NCBI RefSeq assembly: GCF_025698545.1
Contig: NC_068573.1
Location: 15,213,874-15,277,873 of the forward strand
Direction of reading: 5' to 3'
Length of the DNA stretch: 64,000 nt
Origin: Gossypium raimondii
Taxonomy: Eukaryota; Streptophyta; Magnoliopsida; Malvales; Malvaceae
The notes under the pieces were generated by a model. The model did no database searches. It worked only from the letters and a program-made list of their open reading frames with translations, and had not been told where the DNA came from. Positions 22,547-33,539 of the stretch are shown in pieces; position 1 is the first letter of the stretch, and each line of letters starts with the position of its first letter. Made by a program: the position numbers and the translations under genes.

Positions 22547-22728
22547 GTCAACTCTTGCGCAATCTATTCATATAAAGGTTGCCCCTTATCACTTCTGCCT
22601 CAATTTAAATGGCAAATTCGACCAAATATCATTTCAAATTATTTATTTCACAAAACGCAAATAACGTAATGAGTTACACCACGCCGAGAAAATGCAACTA
22701 AAAAAACATTATATGAAATAAAATGGGA

Positions 22729-22845
22729 GGGTGCAACACGAGGACTTCCTCAGAGGTCACCATCCTAGTACTACTCTCGCCCAAACACGCTTAATCTGCG
22801 GAGTTCGATGGGATCCGATGCATTAGTGCTAGTATGATCGCACCC
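22729..22845 (-). rRNA. 5S rRNA, copy 78, altered
   Basis: GATGCATTAGTGCTAG as in copies 3 and 44. Confidence 0.88.
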
Positions 22846-23027
22846 CAACTCTTGCGCAATCTATTCATATAAAGGTTGGCACTTATCAAGAATTATCTTC
22901 GAATTTTAATACAAATTCGACAAAATATCGTTCAAATTAGTTATTTCAAGTAACGCAAATAATGAATGAGTTACACCACGATGAAGAAAATGCAACAAAT
23001 AAAAATATTATATGAAATAAAATGGGA

Positions 23028-23144
23028 GGGTGCAACACGAGGACCTCCTAGAGGTCACCCATCCTAGTACTACTCTCATCCAAGCACGCTTAATCATGAG
23101 TTACGATGGGATCCGGTACATTAGTCTTCGGTATCATAGCTCCC
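23028..23144 (-). rRNA. 5S rRNA, copy 79, altered
   Basis: CATAGCTCCC and GGTACATTAG as in copies 4 and 45. Confidence 0.88.
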
Positions 23145-23325
23145 ATCAACTCTTGCGCAATCTATTCATATAAAGGGCTGCCTTATCGCACTTGCGGCTC
23201 GAATTTGAATACAAATTCGACCAAATATCGCTTCAAATTATTTATTTCACAAAACGCAAATAAGGAATGAGTTACACCACGCCGAGAAAATGCAACTAAA
23301 AAAACATTATATGAAATAAAAGGGA

Positions 23326-23439
23326 GGGTGCAAACGAGAACATCCAGAGGTCACCCATCCTAGTACTACTCTCGCCTAAGCACGCTTAGTCATGAGTTCG
23401 ATGGGATCCGGTGCATTAGTCTTTGGTATGATCGCATGC
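23326..23439 (-). rRNA. 5S rRNA, copy 80, altered
   Basis: GAGAACATCC; GCAAACG at the 3' end. Confidence 0.86.
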
Positions 23440-23625
23440 AAATCAACTCTTAGCAATCTATTCATATAAAAGTCGTGCAGCTTATCGCTCTTTGCGCTCG
23501 AATTTGAATACAAATTCGACCAAATATCGTTCCAAATTATTTATTTCTAAAACGCAAATAACGTAATGAGTTACACCACGCCGAGAAAATGCAACTAAAA
23601 AAAACATTATATGAAATAAAATGGA

Positions 23626-23739
23626 GGGTGCAACACGAGGACATCCCAGAGGTCACCCATCCTAGTACTACTCTCGCCAAGCACGCTTAGCTGCGGAGTT
23701 CGATGGGATCCGCAGATAGTCTTTGGTATGATCGCATTC
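23626..23739 (-). rRNA. 5S rRNA, copy 81, altered
   Basis: GAGGACATCCC; CCGCAGATAG. Confidence 0.86.
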
Positions 23740-23918
23740 GGCCAACTCTTGCGCAATCTATTCATATAAAGGCTGCCCTTATCGCACTTCGCCTCAATTT
23801 AAATACAAATTAGACAAAATATCGTTTCAAATTATTTATTTCACAAAACGCAAATAATGAATGAGTTACACCACGCCGATAAAATGCAACTAAAAAATAT
23901 TATATGAAATAAAATGGT

Positions 23919-24035
23919 GGGGTGCAACACGAGGACTTCAGGAGGTCACCCATCCTAGTACTACTCTAAATGAAGCACGCTTAAGCTGCGAGTTACGATG
24001 GGATCCAGTGCATTAGTCTTTGGTATGATCGCACC
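23919..24035 (-). rRNA. 5S rRNA, copy 82, altered
   Basis: CTCTAAATGAAGCACGC in the A-box region. Confidence 0.86.
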
Positions 24036-24224
24036 TGGTCAACTCTTGCGCAATCTATTCCTATAAAGGCTTTTGCCTCTTATCGTTCGTGAGCCTCGAA
24101 TTTGAATACAAATGCGACAAAATATTGTTTCAAATTATTTATTTCACAAAACGCAAATAACGAATGAGCTCTGACATCACGCCGAGAAAATGCAACTAAA
24201 AAAATTATATGAAATAAAATGGGA

Positions 24225-24340
24225 GGGTGCAACATGTGGAATTCCCGGAGGTCACCTATCCTAGTACTACTCTCGCCAAGCACGCTTAACTGCGGAGTTC
24301 GATGGGATCCCGTGCATTAGTGCTTTGGTATGATCGCCGA
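24225..24340 (-). rRNA. 5S rRNA, copy 83, altered
   Basis: ACATGTGGAATTCCC; CACCTATCC; pairs with copy 49. Confidence 0.86.
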
Positions 24341-24520
24341 AATCAACTCTTGCGCCTATTCATAAAAGGCTGCTCTTATCGTACTTGAGCCTCGAATTTG
24401 AATACAAATTCGACAAAATATTATTTCAAATTATTTATTTCACAAAAGCGCAAATAACGAATGAGCTCTGACAAATCGAGAAAATGCAACTAAAAAAACA
24501 TTATATGAAATAAAATGGGA

Positions 24521-24636
24521 GGGTGCAACACGTGGAATTCCCGGAGGTCACCAATCCTAGTACTACTCTCCTGCACGCTTAATCATGCGAAGTTACGATG
24601 GGATCCGGTGCATTAGTGTTTGGTATGATCGCATTG
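24521..24636 (-). rRNA. 5S rRNA, copy 84, altered
   Basis: GTGGAATTCCC; CACCAATCC. Confidence 0.86.
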
Positions 24637-24817
24637 AGTCAACTCTTGCGCAATCTATTCATATAAAAGGTCGCTCTTATCGCAGATTTGCCTCGAATTT
24701 AAGGCAAATTAGACCAAATATTGCTTCAAATTATTTATTTTACAAAATGCAAATAACGAATGAGTTACACCACGCCGAGAAAATGCAACTAAAAAAATTA
24801 TATGAAATAAAATGGGA

Positions 24818-24928
24818 GGGTGCAACACGAGGAATTCGGAGGTCACCCATCCTAGTACTACTCTCTCAAGCACGCTTAACTGCGGAGTTACGATGGGATC
24901 CGGTGCATTAGCTCTGTATGATCGCACC
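24818..24928 (-). rRNA. 5S rRNA, copy 85, altered
   Basis: GAGGAATTCGG; GCATTAGCTCTG. Confidence 0.86.
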
Positions 24929-25113
24929 ACAACTCTTGCACTTAATCTATTCATATAAAGGCAGCCCTTATCGCACTTGCGCCTCGAATTTGAATACAAA
25001 TTCGACCAAATATTGTTTTCAATTATTTATTTCACAAAATGCAAATAACGAATGAGTTACACCACGTCAGAGAAAATGCAACTAAATAAAACATTCTATG
25101 AAATAAAATGGGA

Positions 25114-25229
25114 GGGTGCAACACGAGGACTTCCGGAGGTCACCCATCCTAGTACTACTCTCGCCAAAGGCGGCTTCCATGCGGAGTTCGATGGGATCCG
25201 GTGCATTATTCTTCGGTATGATCGCACAT
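25114..25229 (-). rRNA. 5S rRNA, copy 86, altered
   Basis: CCAAAGGCGGCTTCC; CATTATTC; pairs with copy 52. Confidence 0.86.
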
Positions 25230-25398
25230 TTCAACTCTTGCATAATCTATTAGTGTAAAGGTTTCATGATTCGCCTCGAAATTAATAGCAAATTCGACCA
25301 AATATTGTTTCAAATTATTTATTTCACAAAAGCGTAAATAACGAATGATTTACCACGTCGAAAATGCAACTAAAAAACCATTATGAATTAAAATGGGA

Positions 25399-25512
25399 GG
25401 GTGCAATCTGAGCACTTCGAGGAGGTCACCATCCGTAGTACTACTCTGCATTAAGGCGCTTAGCTATGAGTTACGATGGGATCCGGTGCATTAGTCTTGG
25501 TATGATCGCTTT
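25399..25512 (-). rRNA. 5S rRNA, copy 87, altered
   Basis: GAGCACTTC; CTCTGCATTAAGGCGC; pairs with copy 53. Confidence 0.85.
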
Positions 25513-25696
25513 GCAATCAACTCTTGCGCAACCTATTCATAAAAATTTTTGTTATCGTACTTGAGCCTCGAATTTGAATACAAATGCGACAAAATATTAT
25601 TTCAAATTATTTACTTCACAAAAGCGCAAATAACGAATGAGTTACACCAAGTCGAGAAAATGCAACTAAAAAAACATTATATGAAATAAAATGGGA

Positions 25697-25813
25697 GGGT
25701 GCAACACGTGGAATTCCTCAGAGGTCACCCATCCTAGTACTACTCTCTTTAAGCATGCTTAACTGCGGAGTTCGATGGGATCCGGTGCATTAGTGTCTGG
25801 TATGATCGCATCC
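25697..25813 (-). rRNA. 5S rRNA, copy 88, altered
   Basis: GTGGAATTCC; CTCTCTTTAAGC. Confidence 0.87.
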
Positions 25814-25997
25814 GTCAACTCTTGCGCAATCTATTCATATAAAGGCTGCCCTTATCGCAAGACTTGGCGCCGAATTTAAAGGCAAATTCGACCAAATATT
25901 GTTTCAAATTATTTATTTTACAAAATGCAAATAACGAATGAGTTACACCACGTCGAGAAAACGCAACTAAAAAAAAATTATATGAAATAAAATGGGA

Positions 25998-26115
25998 GGG
26001 GTGCAACACGTGGAATTCCCAGGAGGTCACCCATCCTAGTACTACTCTCGCCCAAGCACGCTTAACTGCGGAGTTCGATGGGATCCGGTGCATTAGGGCT
26101 GGTATGATCGCACCC
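25998..26115 (-). rRNA. 5S rRNA, copy 89, near intact
   Basis: 118 nt; GTGGAATTCCC class, GCATTAGGGC. Confidence 0.93.
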
Positions 26116-26300
26116 GTCAACTCTTGCGCAATCTATTCATATAAAGGCTGCCCCTTATCGCACTTGCGCCTCGAATTTAAAGGCAAATTCGACCAAATAT
26201 TGTTTCCAATTATTTATTTCACAAAATGCAAATAACGAATGAGTTACACCACGTCGAGAAAATGCAACTAAATAAAAACATTCTATGAAATAAAATGGGA

Positions 26301-26416
26301 GGGGTGCAACACGAGGACTTCCCAGGAGGTCACCCATCCTAGTACTACTCTCGCCCAAAGACGCTTCATCATGGAGTTCGATGGGATCCGGCATTATTGC
26401 CGGTATGATCGCATCT
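26301..26416 (-). rRNA. 5S rRNA, copy 90, partly altered
   Basis: 3' half clean with CCCAAAGACGC; signature changes switch on at the middle of the gene. Confidence 0.9.
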
Positions 26417-26597
26417 CACAACTCTTGCGCAATCTATTCGTATAAAGGTTGCCCTTATCACAGATTTGGCGCCTAAATTAATGGCAAATTCACCAAATAT
26501 TGTTTCAAATTATTTATTTCACAAAACGAAATAACGAATGAGTTACACCACGCCGAGAAAATGCAACTAAAAAACCATTATATGAATTAAAATGGGA

Positions 26598-26710
26598 GGG
26601 TGCAACACGAGCACTTCCTCAGAGGTCACCCATCGTAGTACTACTCTCGCCCAAGCACGCTTAATCATGAGTTCGATGGGATCCGCATTAGTCTTTGGTA
26701 TGATCGCACT
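26598..26710 (-). rRNA. 5S rRNA, copy 91, altered
   Basis: GAGCACTTCC, CATCGTAG; TTTTATG-type promoter. Confidence 0.87.
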
Positions 26711-26892
26711 GCACAACTCTTGCGCAATCTATTCATAAAAGGCGCCTCTTATCGCATTTAGCCTCGAATTTGAATACAAATTCGACCAAATATCGTTCCA
26801 AATTATTTACTTCACGAAACGCAAATAACGAATGAGTTACACCACGTCGAGAAAACGCAACTAAAAAAAACATTATATGAAATAAAATGGCA

Positions 26893-27006
26893 GGGGTGCA
26901 ACACGAGGACTTCCCAGGAGGTCACCAATCCTAGTACTACTCTCTCCGTGCACGCTTAATCATGAGTTCGATGGGATCCGTGCATTATCACGGTATGATC
27001 GCACCC
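26893..27006 (-). rRNA. 5S rRNA, copy 92, partly altered
   Basis: 3' half clean, CACCAATCC; TTTATG-type promoter. Confidence 0.89.
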
Positions 27007-27190
27007 GTCAACTCTTGCGCAATCTATTCATAAAAAGGCTGCCTCTTATCGCACTTGCGCCTCGAATTTGAATACAAATTCGACAAAATATCGTTTCAAA
27101 TTATTTATTTCACAAAACGCAAATAATGAATGAGTTACACCACGTCGAGAAAATGCAACTAAAAAAAATATTATATGAAATAAAATGGGA

Positions 27191-27309
27191 GGGGTGCAAC
27201 ACGAGGACTTCCCAGGAGGTCACCCATCCTAGTGCTACTCTCGCCCAAGCACGCTTAACCGCGGAGTTCTGAGGGGATCCAGTGCATTAGTGCTGGTATG
27301 ATCGCACCC
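27191..27309 (-). rRNA. 5S rRNA, copy 93, intact
   Basis: 119 nt; CTAGTGCTAC, TGAGGGGATCC; clean partner of copy 59. Confidence 0.95.
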
Positions 27310-27490
27310 GTCAATTCTTGCACAATCTATTCATATAAAGGCAGCCCCTTATCGCACTTGCGCGTCAAATTTGAATACAAATTCGACAAAATATCGTTTC
27401 AAATTATTTATTTCACAAAACGCAAATAACGAATGAGTTACATCACGTCGAGAAAATGCAACTAAAAAAATTATATGAAATAAAATGGGA

Positions 27491-27605
27491 GGGTGCAACA
27501 CGAGGACTTCCTGGAGGTCACCTATCCTAGTACTACTCTCGCCAAGCACGCTTAACTACGGAGTTCGATGGGATCCGTGCATTAGTCTTTGGTATGATCG
27601 CATCC
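27491..27605 (-). rRNA. 5S rRNA, copy 94, altered
   Basis: CACCTATCC; pairs with copy 60; TTTTATG-type promoter. Confidence 0.87.
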
Positions 27606-27786
27606 GCCAACTCTTGCGCAATCTATTCATAAAAGGTGCCTCTTATCGATTTTCGCCTCAATTTGAATACAAATTCGACCAAATATCGCTCCAAATTATT
27701 TACTTCACTAAACGCAAATAGCGAATGAGTTACACCACGCCGAGAAAACGCAACTAAAAAAAACATTATATGAAATAAAATGGCGA

Positions 27787-27899
27787 GGGTGCAACACGAG
27801 GACTTCCTGTGAGGTCACCAATCCTAGTACTACTTTCTCCTGCACGCTTAATCATGGAGTTCGATGGGATCCGTGCATTAGTGCCGGTATGATCGCACT
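27787..27899 (-). rRNA. 5S rRNA, copy 95, altered
   Basis: CACCAATCC; pairs with copies 61 and 92. Confidence 0.87.
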
Positions 27900-28080
27900 G
27901 CCAACTCTTGCGCAATCTATTCATAAAAGGCGCCTCTTATCAAGATTTTGCGCCAATTTGAATACAAATTCGACAAAATATCGCTTTCAAATTATTTATT
28001 TCACAAAACGCAAATAATGAATGAGTTACACCACGCCGAGAAAATGCAACTAAAAAAATATTATATGAAATAAAATGGGA

Positions 28081-28192
28081 GGTGCAACACGAGGACTTCC
28101 TGTGAGGTCACCCATCCTAGTGCTACTCTCGCCAAGCACGCTTAATCATGGAGTTCGATGGGATCCGTGCATTAGTTGGTATGATCGCACTC
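28081..28192 (-). rRNA. 5S rRNA, copy 96, altered
   Basis: CTAGTGCTAC; the spacer after it holds extra sequence. Confidence 0.86.
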
Positions 28193-28199
28193 CTGCCAA

Positions 28200-28285
28200 T
28201 TCTTGCACAATCTATTCATATAAAGGTGCCTTATATCAAGATATTCATGCGCTTATCGCATAATTAACATTTTTCAAATTTGAAT
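28200..28285. other. Spacer with extra sequence
   Basis: Spacing between copies 96 and 97 is 321 bp. About 25-30 bases including CATAATTAACATTTTTC stand before the usual AATTTGAATAC and have no counterpart in other units; a second TGCGCTTATCGCA-like piece precedes them. It may be a small real insertion or a consensus error. Confidence 0.5.
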
Positions 28286-28401
28286 ACAAATTCGACAAAA
28301 TATCGCTTCAAATTATTTATTTCACGTAACGCAAATAACGAATGAGTTACACCACGCCGAGAAAATGCAACTAAAAAAACATTCTATGAAATAAAATGGG
28401 A

Positions 28402-28514
28402 GGGTGCAAGACGAGACTTCCTGTGAGGTCACCCATCCTAGTACTACACTCGCCAAGGACGCTTAACTCAGGAGTTCGATGGGATCCTGCATTATTGCCG
28501 GTATGATCGCACCT
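28402..28514 (-). rRNA. 5S rRNA, copy 97, altered
   Basis: GCAAGACGAGACTTCC; CATTATTGCC; CTATTCACATAAAGG promoter as in copy 63. Confidence 0.86.
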
Positions 28515-28692
28515 GCCTATTCTGCGCAATCTATTCACATAAAGGTTGCCTCTTATCGAATTGCGGCTCGAATTTAAATACAAATTCGACCAAATATTGT
28601 TTCAAATTATTTATTTCACAAAATAAATAACGAATGAGTTACATCACGTCGAGAAAATGCAACTAAAAAACATTATATGAAATAAAATGGGA

Positions 28693-28805
28693 GGTGCAAC
28701 ACGAGGACTTCCCAGAGGTCACCTATCCTAGTACCACTCTCGCCAAGCACGCTTAACTCGAGTTCGATGGGATCCGGTGCATTAGTCTTTGGTATGATCG
28801 CACCT
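28693..28805 (-). rRNA. 5S rRNA, copy 98, altered
   Basis: CACCTATCCTAGTACCAC; pairs with copy 64. Confidence 0.87.
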
Positions 28806-28988
28806 GTCAACTCTTGCGCAATCTATTCATATAAAGGAGCCTCTTATCGAGCTTTGCCTCGAATTTGAATACAAATTCGACCAAATATCATTTCAAATTA
28901 TTTACTTCACGTAAACGCAAATAACGTAATGAGTTACACCACGCTGAGAAAATGCAACTAAAAAAACATTATATGAAATAAAATGGGA

Positions 28989-29101
28989 GGGTGCAACACG
29001 AGGACTTCCCAGAGGTCACCAATCCTAGTACTACTCTCGCCAAGCACGCTTGATCATGAGTTCGATGGGATCCGGTGCATTAGTGCCGGTATGATCGCAC
29101 C
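28989..29101 (-). rRNA. 5S rRNA, copy 99, altered
   Basis: CACCAATCC; signature changes. Confidence 0.87.
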
Positions 29102-29281
29102 GTCAACTCTTGCGCAATCTATTCATATAAAGGCTGCCTCTTATCGACTTTGGGCCTCAATTTGAATAGAAATTGACAAAATATCCTTTCAAATTATTTA
29201 TTTCACAAAACGCAAATAACGAATGAGTTACACCACGTCGAGAAAATGCAACTAAAAAGCATTATATGAAATAAAATGGGA

Positions 29282-29395
29282 GGTGCAACACGAGGACTTC
29301 CAGAGGTCACCCATCCTAGTACTACTCTCGCCAAGCACGCTTAATCATGGAGTTCGATGGGATCCGGTGCATTAGTCTTTGGTATGATCGCCCAA
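29282..29395 (-). rRNA. 5S rRNA, copy 100, altered
   Basis: Signature changes; 5' end ATCGCCCAA. Confidence 0.86.
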
Positions 29396-29580
29396 ATCAA
29401 CATTGTAACAATCTATTCATATAAGGGCTGCCTCTTATCAAGACTTGCGCGTCGAATTTGAATACAAATTAGACAAAATATCGCTTTCAAATTATTTATT
29501 TCACAAAACGCAAATAACGAATGAGTTACACCACGCCAAGAAAATGCAACTAAAAATACATTATATGAAATAAAATGGGA

Positions 29581-29964
29581 GGAGTGCAACACGGATTTCC
29601 CAGAGGACTTCCCCGCCAAGCAGAGAGTCATCCCATCCTAGTACTACTCTATTCATATAAGCACGCTTAGCTCGAATTTGAGTTATCGATGGGATACACC
29701 CGCCGAGAAAATGCATTATATTGGGAGGAGTGCAACACGTGATGATCGCAGTACTACTCTCGCCAAGCACGCTTAATCATGAGTCAACTCTTGCGCAACC
29801 TATTCATATAAAGGCTACTCGTTATAGTACTTAACCTCGATTTTGAATACAAATTCGACAAAATATCGTTTCAAATTATTTATTTCACAAAACGCAAATA
29901 AGGAATTAGTTACACCACGTTGAGAAAATGCAACTAAAAAAACATTATATGAAATATAATTCGA
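29581..29964 (-). pseudogene. Scrambled 5S unit (copy 101)
   Basis: Spacing is 384 bp. Pieces of gene and spacer are out of order: the gene's 3' part, a second CTTCC, CTATTCATATAAG inside the gene, CACCCGCCGAG, then another partial gene (GAGTGCAACACGTG, TACTACTCTCGCC) joined directly to GAGTCAACTC. The 34-unit partner, copy 67, is an ordinary unit, so this is probably a failed assembly or consensus stretch rather than a true rearrangement. Confidence 0.75.
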
Positions 29965-30083
29965 AGCGTGCAACACGAGGACTTCCCAGGAGGTCACCCA
30001 TCCTATTACTACCCTCGCCCAAGAATGCTTAGCTGCGGAGTTCTGATGGAATCCGGTGCATTAGTGTTGGTATGATCGCACCC
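29965..30083 (-). rRNA. 5S rRNA, copy 102, intact length
   Basis: 119 nt; AGCGTGCAAC, CTATTACTACCC, GATGGAATCC; related to copies 113 and 128. Confidence 0.93.
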
Positions 30084-30267
30084 GTCAACTCTTGCGCAAT
30101 CTATTCATATAAAGGCTGCCGCTTATCACACTTGTGCCTCGAATTTAAATGCAAATTCGACCAAATATCGTTTCAAATTATATATTTCACAAAACCCAAA
30201 TAACGAATGAGTTACACCACGTCGGGAAAATGCAACTATATAAAACATTATATGAAATAAAATGGGA

Positions 30268-30386
30268 GGGGTGCAACACGATGACTTCCCAAGAGGTCAC
30301 CCATCCTAGTACTACTCTCGCCCAAGCACGCTTAACTGCGGAGTTCGGATGGGATCCGGTGCAATAGTTCTGGTATGATCGTACCC
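30268..30386 (-). rRNA. 5S rRNA, copy 103, intact
   Basis: 119 nt; GTTCGGATGGG, GCAATAGTTC, GTACCC. Confidence 0.94.
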
Positions 30387-30570
30387 GTCAACTCTTGCGC
30401 AACCTATTCATATAAAGGCTGCCTCTTATCCCACTTCAGCCTCGATTTTGAATACAAATACGACAAAATATCGTTTCAAATTATTTATTTCACAAAACGC
30501 AAAAAACGAATGAGTTACACCACGTCGAGAAAATGCAACTAAAAAAAACATTATATGAAATAAAATGGGA

Positions 30571-30686
30571 CGGGTGCAACACGAGGACTTTCGAGGAGGT
30601 CACCCATCCTAGTACTACTCTCGCCAAGGACGCTTAATCGTGGAGTTCGATGGGATCCGGTGCATTATTGTCGGTATGATCGCACT
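30571..30686 (-). rRNA. 5S rRNA, copy 104, altered
   Basis: CGGGTGCAAC, TTTCGAGG, CATTATTG. Confidence 0.88.
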
Positions 30687-30869
30687 GCCAACTCTTGCGC
30701 AATCTATTCATATAAAGGTCGCCTCTTATCACACTTGCGCTCGAATTTGAATACAAATTTGACCAAATATCGTTCCAAATTATGTATTTCACAAAACGCA
30801 AATAACGAATGAGTTACACCACGTGGAGAAAACGCAACTATATAAAACATTATATGAAAAAAAATAGGA

Positions 30870-30988
30870 GGGGTGCAACACGAGGACTTCCCAAGAGGTC
30901 ACCCATCCTAGTACTACTCTCGCCCAAGCACGCTTAACTGCGGAGTTCGGATGGGATCCGGTGCAATAGTTCTGGTATGATCGTACCC
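30870..30988 (-). rRNA. 5S rRNA, copy 105, intact
   Basis: 119 nt; same variants as copy 103. Confidence 0.94.
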
Positions 30989-31172
30989 GTCAACTCTTGT
31001 GTAACCTATTCATATAAAGCCTGCCTCTTATCGCACTTCAGCCTCGATTTTGAATACAAATATGAAAAAATATCGTTCCAAATTATTTATTTCACAAAAC
31101 CCAAAAAACGAATGAGTTACACCACGTCGAGAAAATGCAACTAAAAAAAACATTATATGAAATAAAATGGGA

Positions 31173-31291
31173 CGGGTGCAACACGAGGACTTCCGAGGAG
31201 GTCACCCATCCTAGTACTACTCTCGCCCAAGGACGCTTAACTGTGGAGTTCTGATGGGATCCAGTGCATTATTGCTGGTATGATCGCACCC
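31173..31291 (-). rRNA. 5S rRNA, copy 106, intact
   Basis: 119 nt; clean version of copy 104. Confidence 0.94.
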
Positions 31292-31474
31292 GTCAACTCT
31301 TGCGCAATCTATTCATATAAAGGCTGCCTCTTATCACACTTGCGCCTCGAATTTGAATACAAATTCGACCAAATATCGTTCCAAATTATGTATTTCACAA
31401 AACGCAAATAACGAATGAGTTACACCACGTGGAGAAAATGCAACTAAAAAAACATTATATGAAATAAAATGGGA

Positions 31475-31590
31475 AGGGTGCAACACGAGGACCTCCCAGG
31501 AGGTCACCAATCCTAGTACTACTCTCGCCCAAGCACGCTTAACTACGGAGTTCGATGGGATCCGTGCATTAGTGCCGGTATGATCGCACC
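31475..31590 (-). rRNA. 5S rRNA, copy 107, partly altered
   Basis: 3' half clean with CACCAATCC; switches to signature changes at the 5' half. Confidence 0.9.
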
Positions 31591-31773
31591 GCCAACTCTT
31601 GCGCAATCTATTCATATAAAGGTCTGCCTCTTATCGATTTTTGCGCCGAATTTGAATACAAATTCGACAAAATATCGCTTCAAATTATTTATTTCACAAA
31701 ACGCAAATAATGAATGAGTTACACCACGCCGAGAAAATGCAACTAAAAAAATATTATATGAAATAAAATGGGA

Positions 31774-31886
31774 GGGTGCAACACGAGGATTTCCAGAGGT
31801 CACCCATCCTAGTACTACTCTCGCCCAAGCACGCTTAATCATGAGTTCGATGGGATCCCAGTATTAGTGTCGGCATGATCGCACCC
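31774..31886 (-). rRNA. 5S rRNA, copy 108, altered
   Basis: First unit of the 15-unit block; GTCGGCATGATC. Confidence 0.87.
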
Positions 31887-32070
31887 GCCAACTCTTGCGC
31901 AATCTATTCATATAAAGGCTGCCCTTATCAAGATTTAAAGGTCGAATTTGAATACAAATTCGACAAAATATCGTGTCAAATTATTTATTTCACAAAACGC
32001 AAATAACGTAATGAGTTACACCACGCCGAGAAAATGCAACTAAAAAAACATTCTATGAAATAAAATGGGA

Positions 32071-32185
32071 GGGTGCAACACGAGGACTTCCTGTGAGGTC
32101 ACCCATCCTAGTACTACACTCGCCAAGGACGCTTAACTACGGAGTTCGATGGGATCCGTGCATTATTGCCGGTATGATCGCACCC
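32071..32185 (-). rRNA. 5S rRNA, copy 109, altered
   Basis: CTACACTCG, AAGGACGC, CATTATTG; pairs with copy 124. Confidence 0.88.
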
Positions 32186-32361
32186 GTGAATTCTTGCATA
32201 ACTGCTCATATAAAGGTTGCCCTTATCGCAATTTCGCTCAATTTAAAGGCAAATTCGACCAATATTGTTTCAAATTAATTATTTCACAAAACGCAAATAA
32301 TGAATGAGTTACACCACGCCGAGAAAATGCAACTAAAAAAATTATATGAAATAAAATGGGA

Positions 32362-32474
32362 GGGTGCAACACGAGGACTTCTGCGAGGTCACCTATCCCG
32401 GTACTACTCGCCAAAGACGCTTAACTACGGAGTTCGATGGGATCCGGTGCATTAGTCTTTGGTATGATCGCACC
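32362..32474 (-). rRNA. 5S rRNA, copy 110, altered
   Basis: CACCTATCCCGGTAC, AAAGACGC. Confidence 0.87.
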
Positions 32475-32658
32475 GCCAACTCTTGCGCAATCTATTCATA
32501 TAAAGGTCGCCTCTTATCACACTTGCGCCTCAATTTAAATGCAAATTCACCAAGTATCGCTTTCAAATTATTTATTTCACAAAACGCAAATAACGTAATG
32601 AGTTACACCACGCCGAGAAAATGAAACTAAATAAAACAATATATGAAACAAAATGGGA

Positions 32659-32769
32659 GGTGCAACATGAGGACTTCCAAACACGCCACCCATCCTAGTA
32701 CTACTCGCCAAGCACGCTTAATCATGAGTTTCGATGGGATCCGGTGCATTAGCTCGTATGATCGCACCC
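32659..32769 (-). rRNA. 5S rRNA, copy 111, altered
   Basis: CAAACACGCCACCC in the C-box side; GCATTAGCTCG. Confidence 0.86.
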
Positions 32770-32950
32770 ACAACTCTTGCGCAACCTATTCATATAAAGG
32801 TGCCTCTTCTCGCACTTGCGCCTCGAATTTGAATACAAGTTCGACAAAATATCGCTTCAAATTATTTATTTCACAAAACGCAAATAACGTAATGAGTTAC
32901 ACCACGCCGAGAAAATGCAACTAAAAATACATTATATGAAATAAAATGGA

Positions 32951-33063
32951 GGAGTGCAACACGGAGTTCCAGAGATCACCCATCCTAGTACTACTCTCGC
33001 CCAAGCACGCTTAATCATGAGTTCGATGGGATCCCGTGCATTAGTGTCGGTATGATCGCACCC
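32951..33063 (-). rRNA. 5S rRNA, copy 112, altered
   Basis: GGAGTGCAACACGGAGTTCC; AGATCACCC. Confidence 0.87.
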
Positions 33064-33240
33064 ACAACTCTTGCGCAACCTATTCATATAAAGGCTACCG
33101 TTATAGTACTTAACCTCGATTTTGAATACAAATTGACAAAATATCGCTTCAAATTATTTATTTCACAAAACGCAAATAAGGAATTAGTTACACCACGCCG
33201 AGAAAATGCAACTAAAAAACATTATATGAAATAAAATTCA

Positions 33241-33353
33241 AGGGTGCAACACGAGGACTTCCCAGAGGTCACCCATCCTAGAACTACCTCGCCAAGAACG
33301 CTTAGTCATGAGTTCGATGGAATCCGGTGCATTAGTCTTGGTATGATCACACC
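33241..33353 (-). rRNA. 5S rRNA, copy 113, altered
   Basis: Signature-bearing twin of copy 128; GAACTACC, GATGGAATCC, GATCACACC. Confidence 0.88.
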
Positions 33354-33539
33354 ACAACTCTTGCGCAATCTATTAATATAAAGGTAAAGGCCGCTTATCA
33401 CACTTGTGCCTCGAATTTAAATGCAAATTCGACCAAATATCGTTTCAAATTATATATTTCACAAAATGTAAATAACGAATGAGTTACACCACGTCGGGAA
33501 ACTGCAACTATATAAAACATTATATGAAATAAAATGGGA

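Larger units (their letters stand above)
24521..26892 (-). repeat. 4-unit tandem duplication (copies 84-87 and 88-91)
   Basis: Second half starts at 25697. It repeats the structure at 14522-16841, so the 4-unit duplication most simply predates the copying of the 34-unit block that contains it. Confidence 0.75.
22729..29964 (-). repeat. 34-unit block, second copy (copies 78-101)
   Basis: Partner of 12733-19772. The correspondence of 24 consecutive units holds up to the scrambled stretch at 29581-29964, where it can no longer be followed. Copies 68-77 lie between the two matched stretches. Confidence 0.8.
30268..31474 (-). repeat. 2-unit tandem duplication (copies 103-104 and 105-106)
   Basis: Second half starts at 30870. 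Copies 103 and 105 share GTTCGGATGGG, GCAATAGTTCTGG and GATCGTACCC; 104 and 106 share GACGGGTGC, AAGGACGC and CATTATTG. Confidence 0.75.

Noticed and set aside
29640-29700. A mobile insertion splitting copy 101
   Set aside because: Every piece in the stretch comes from 5S gene or spacer; there is no foreign sequence.
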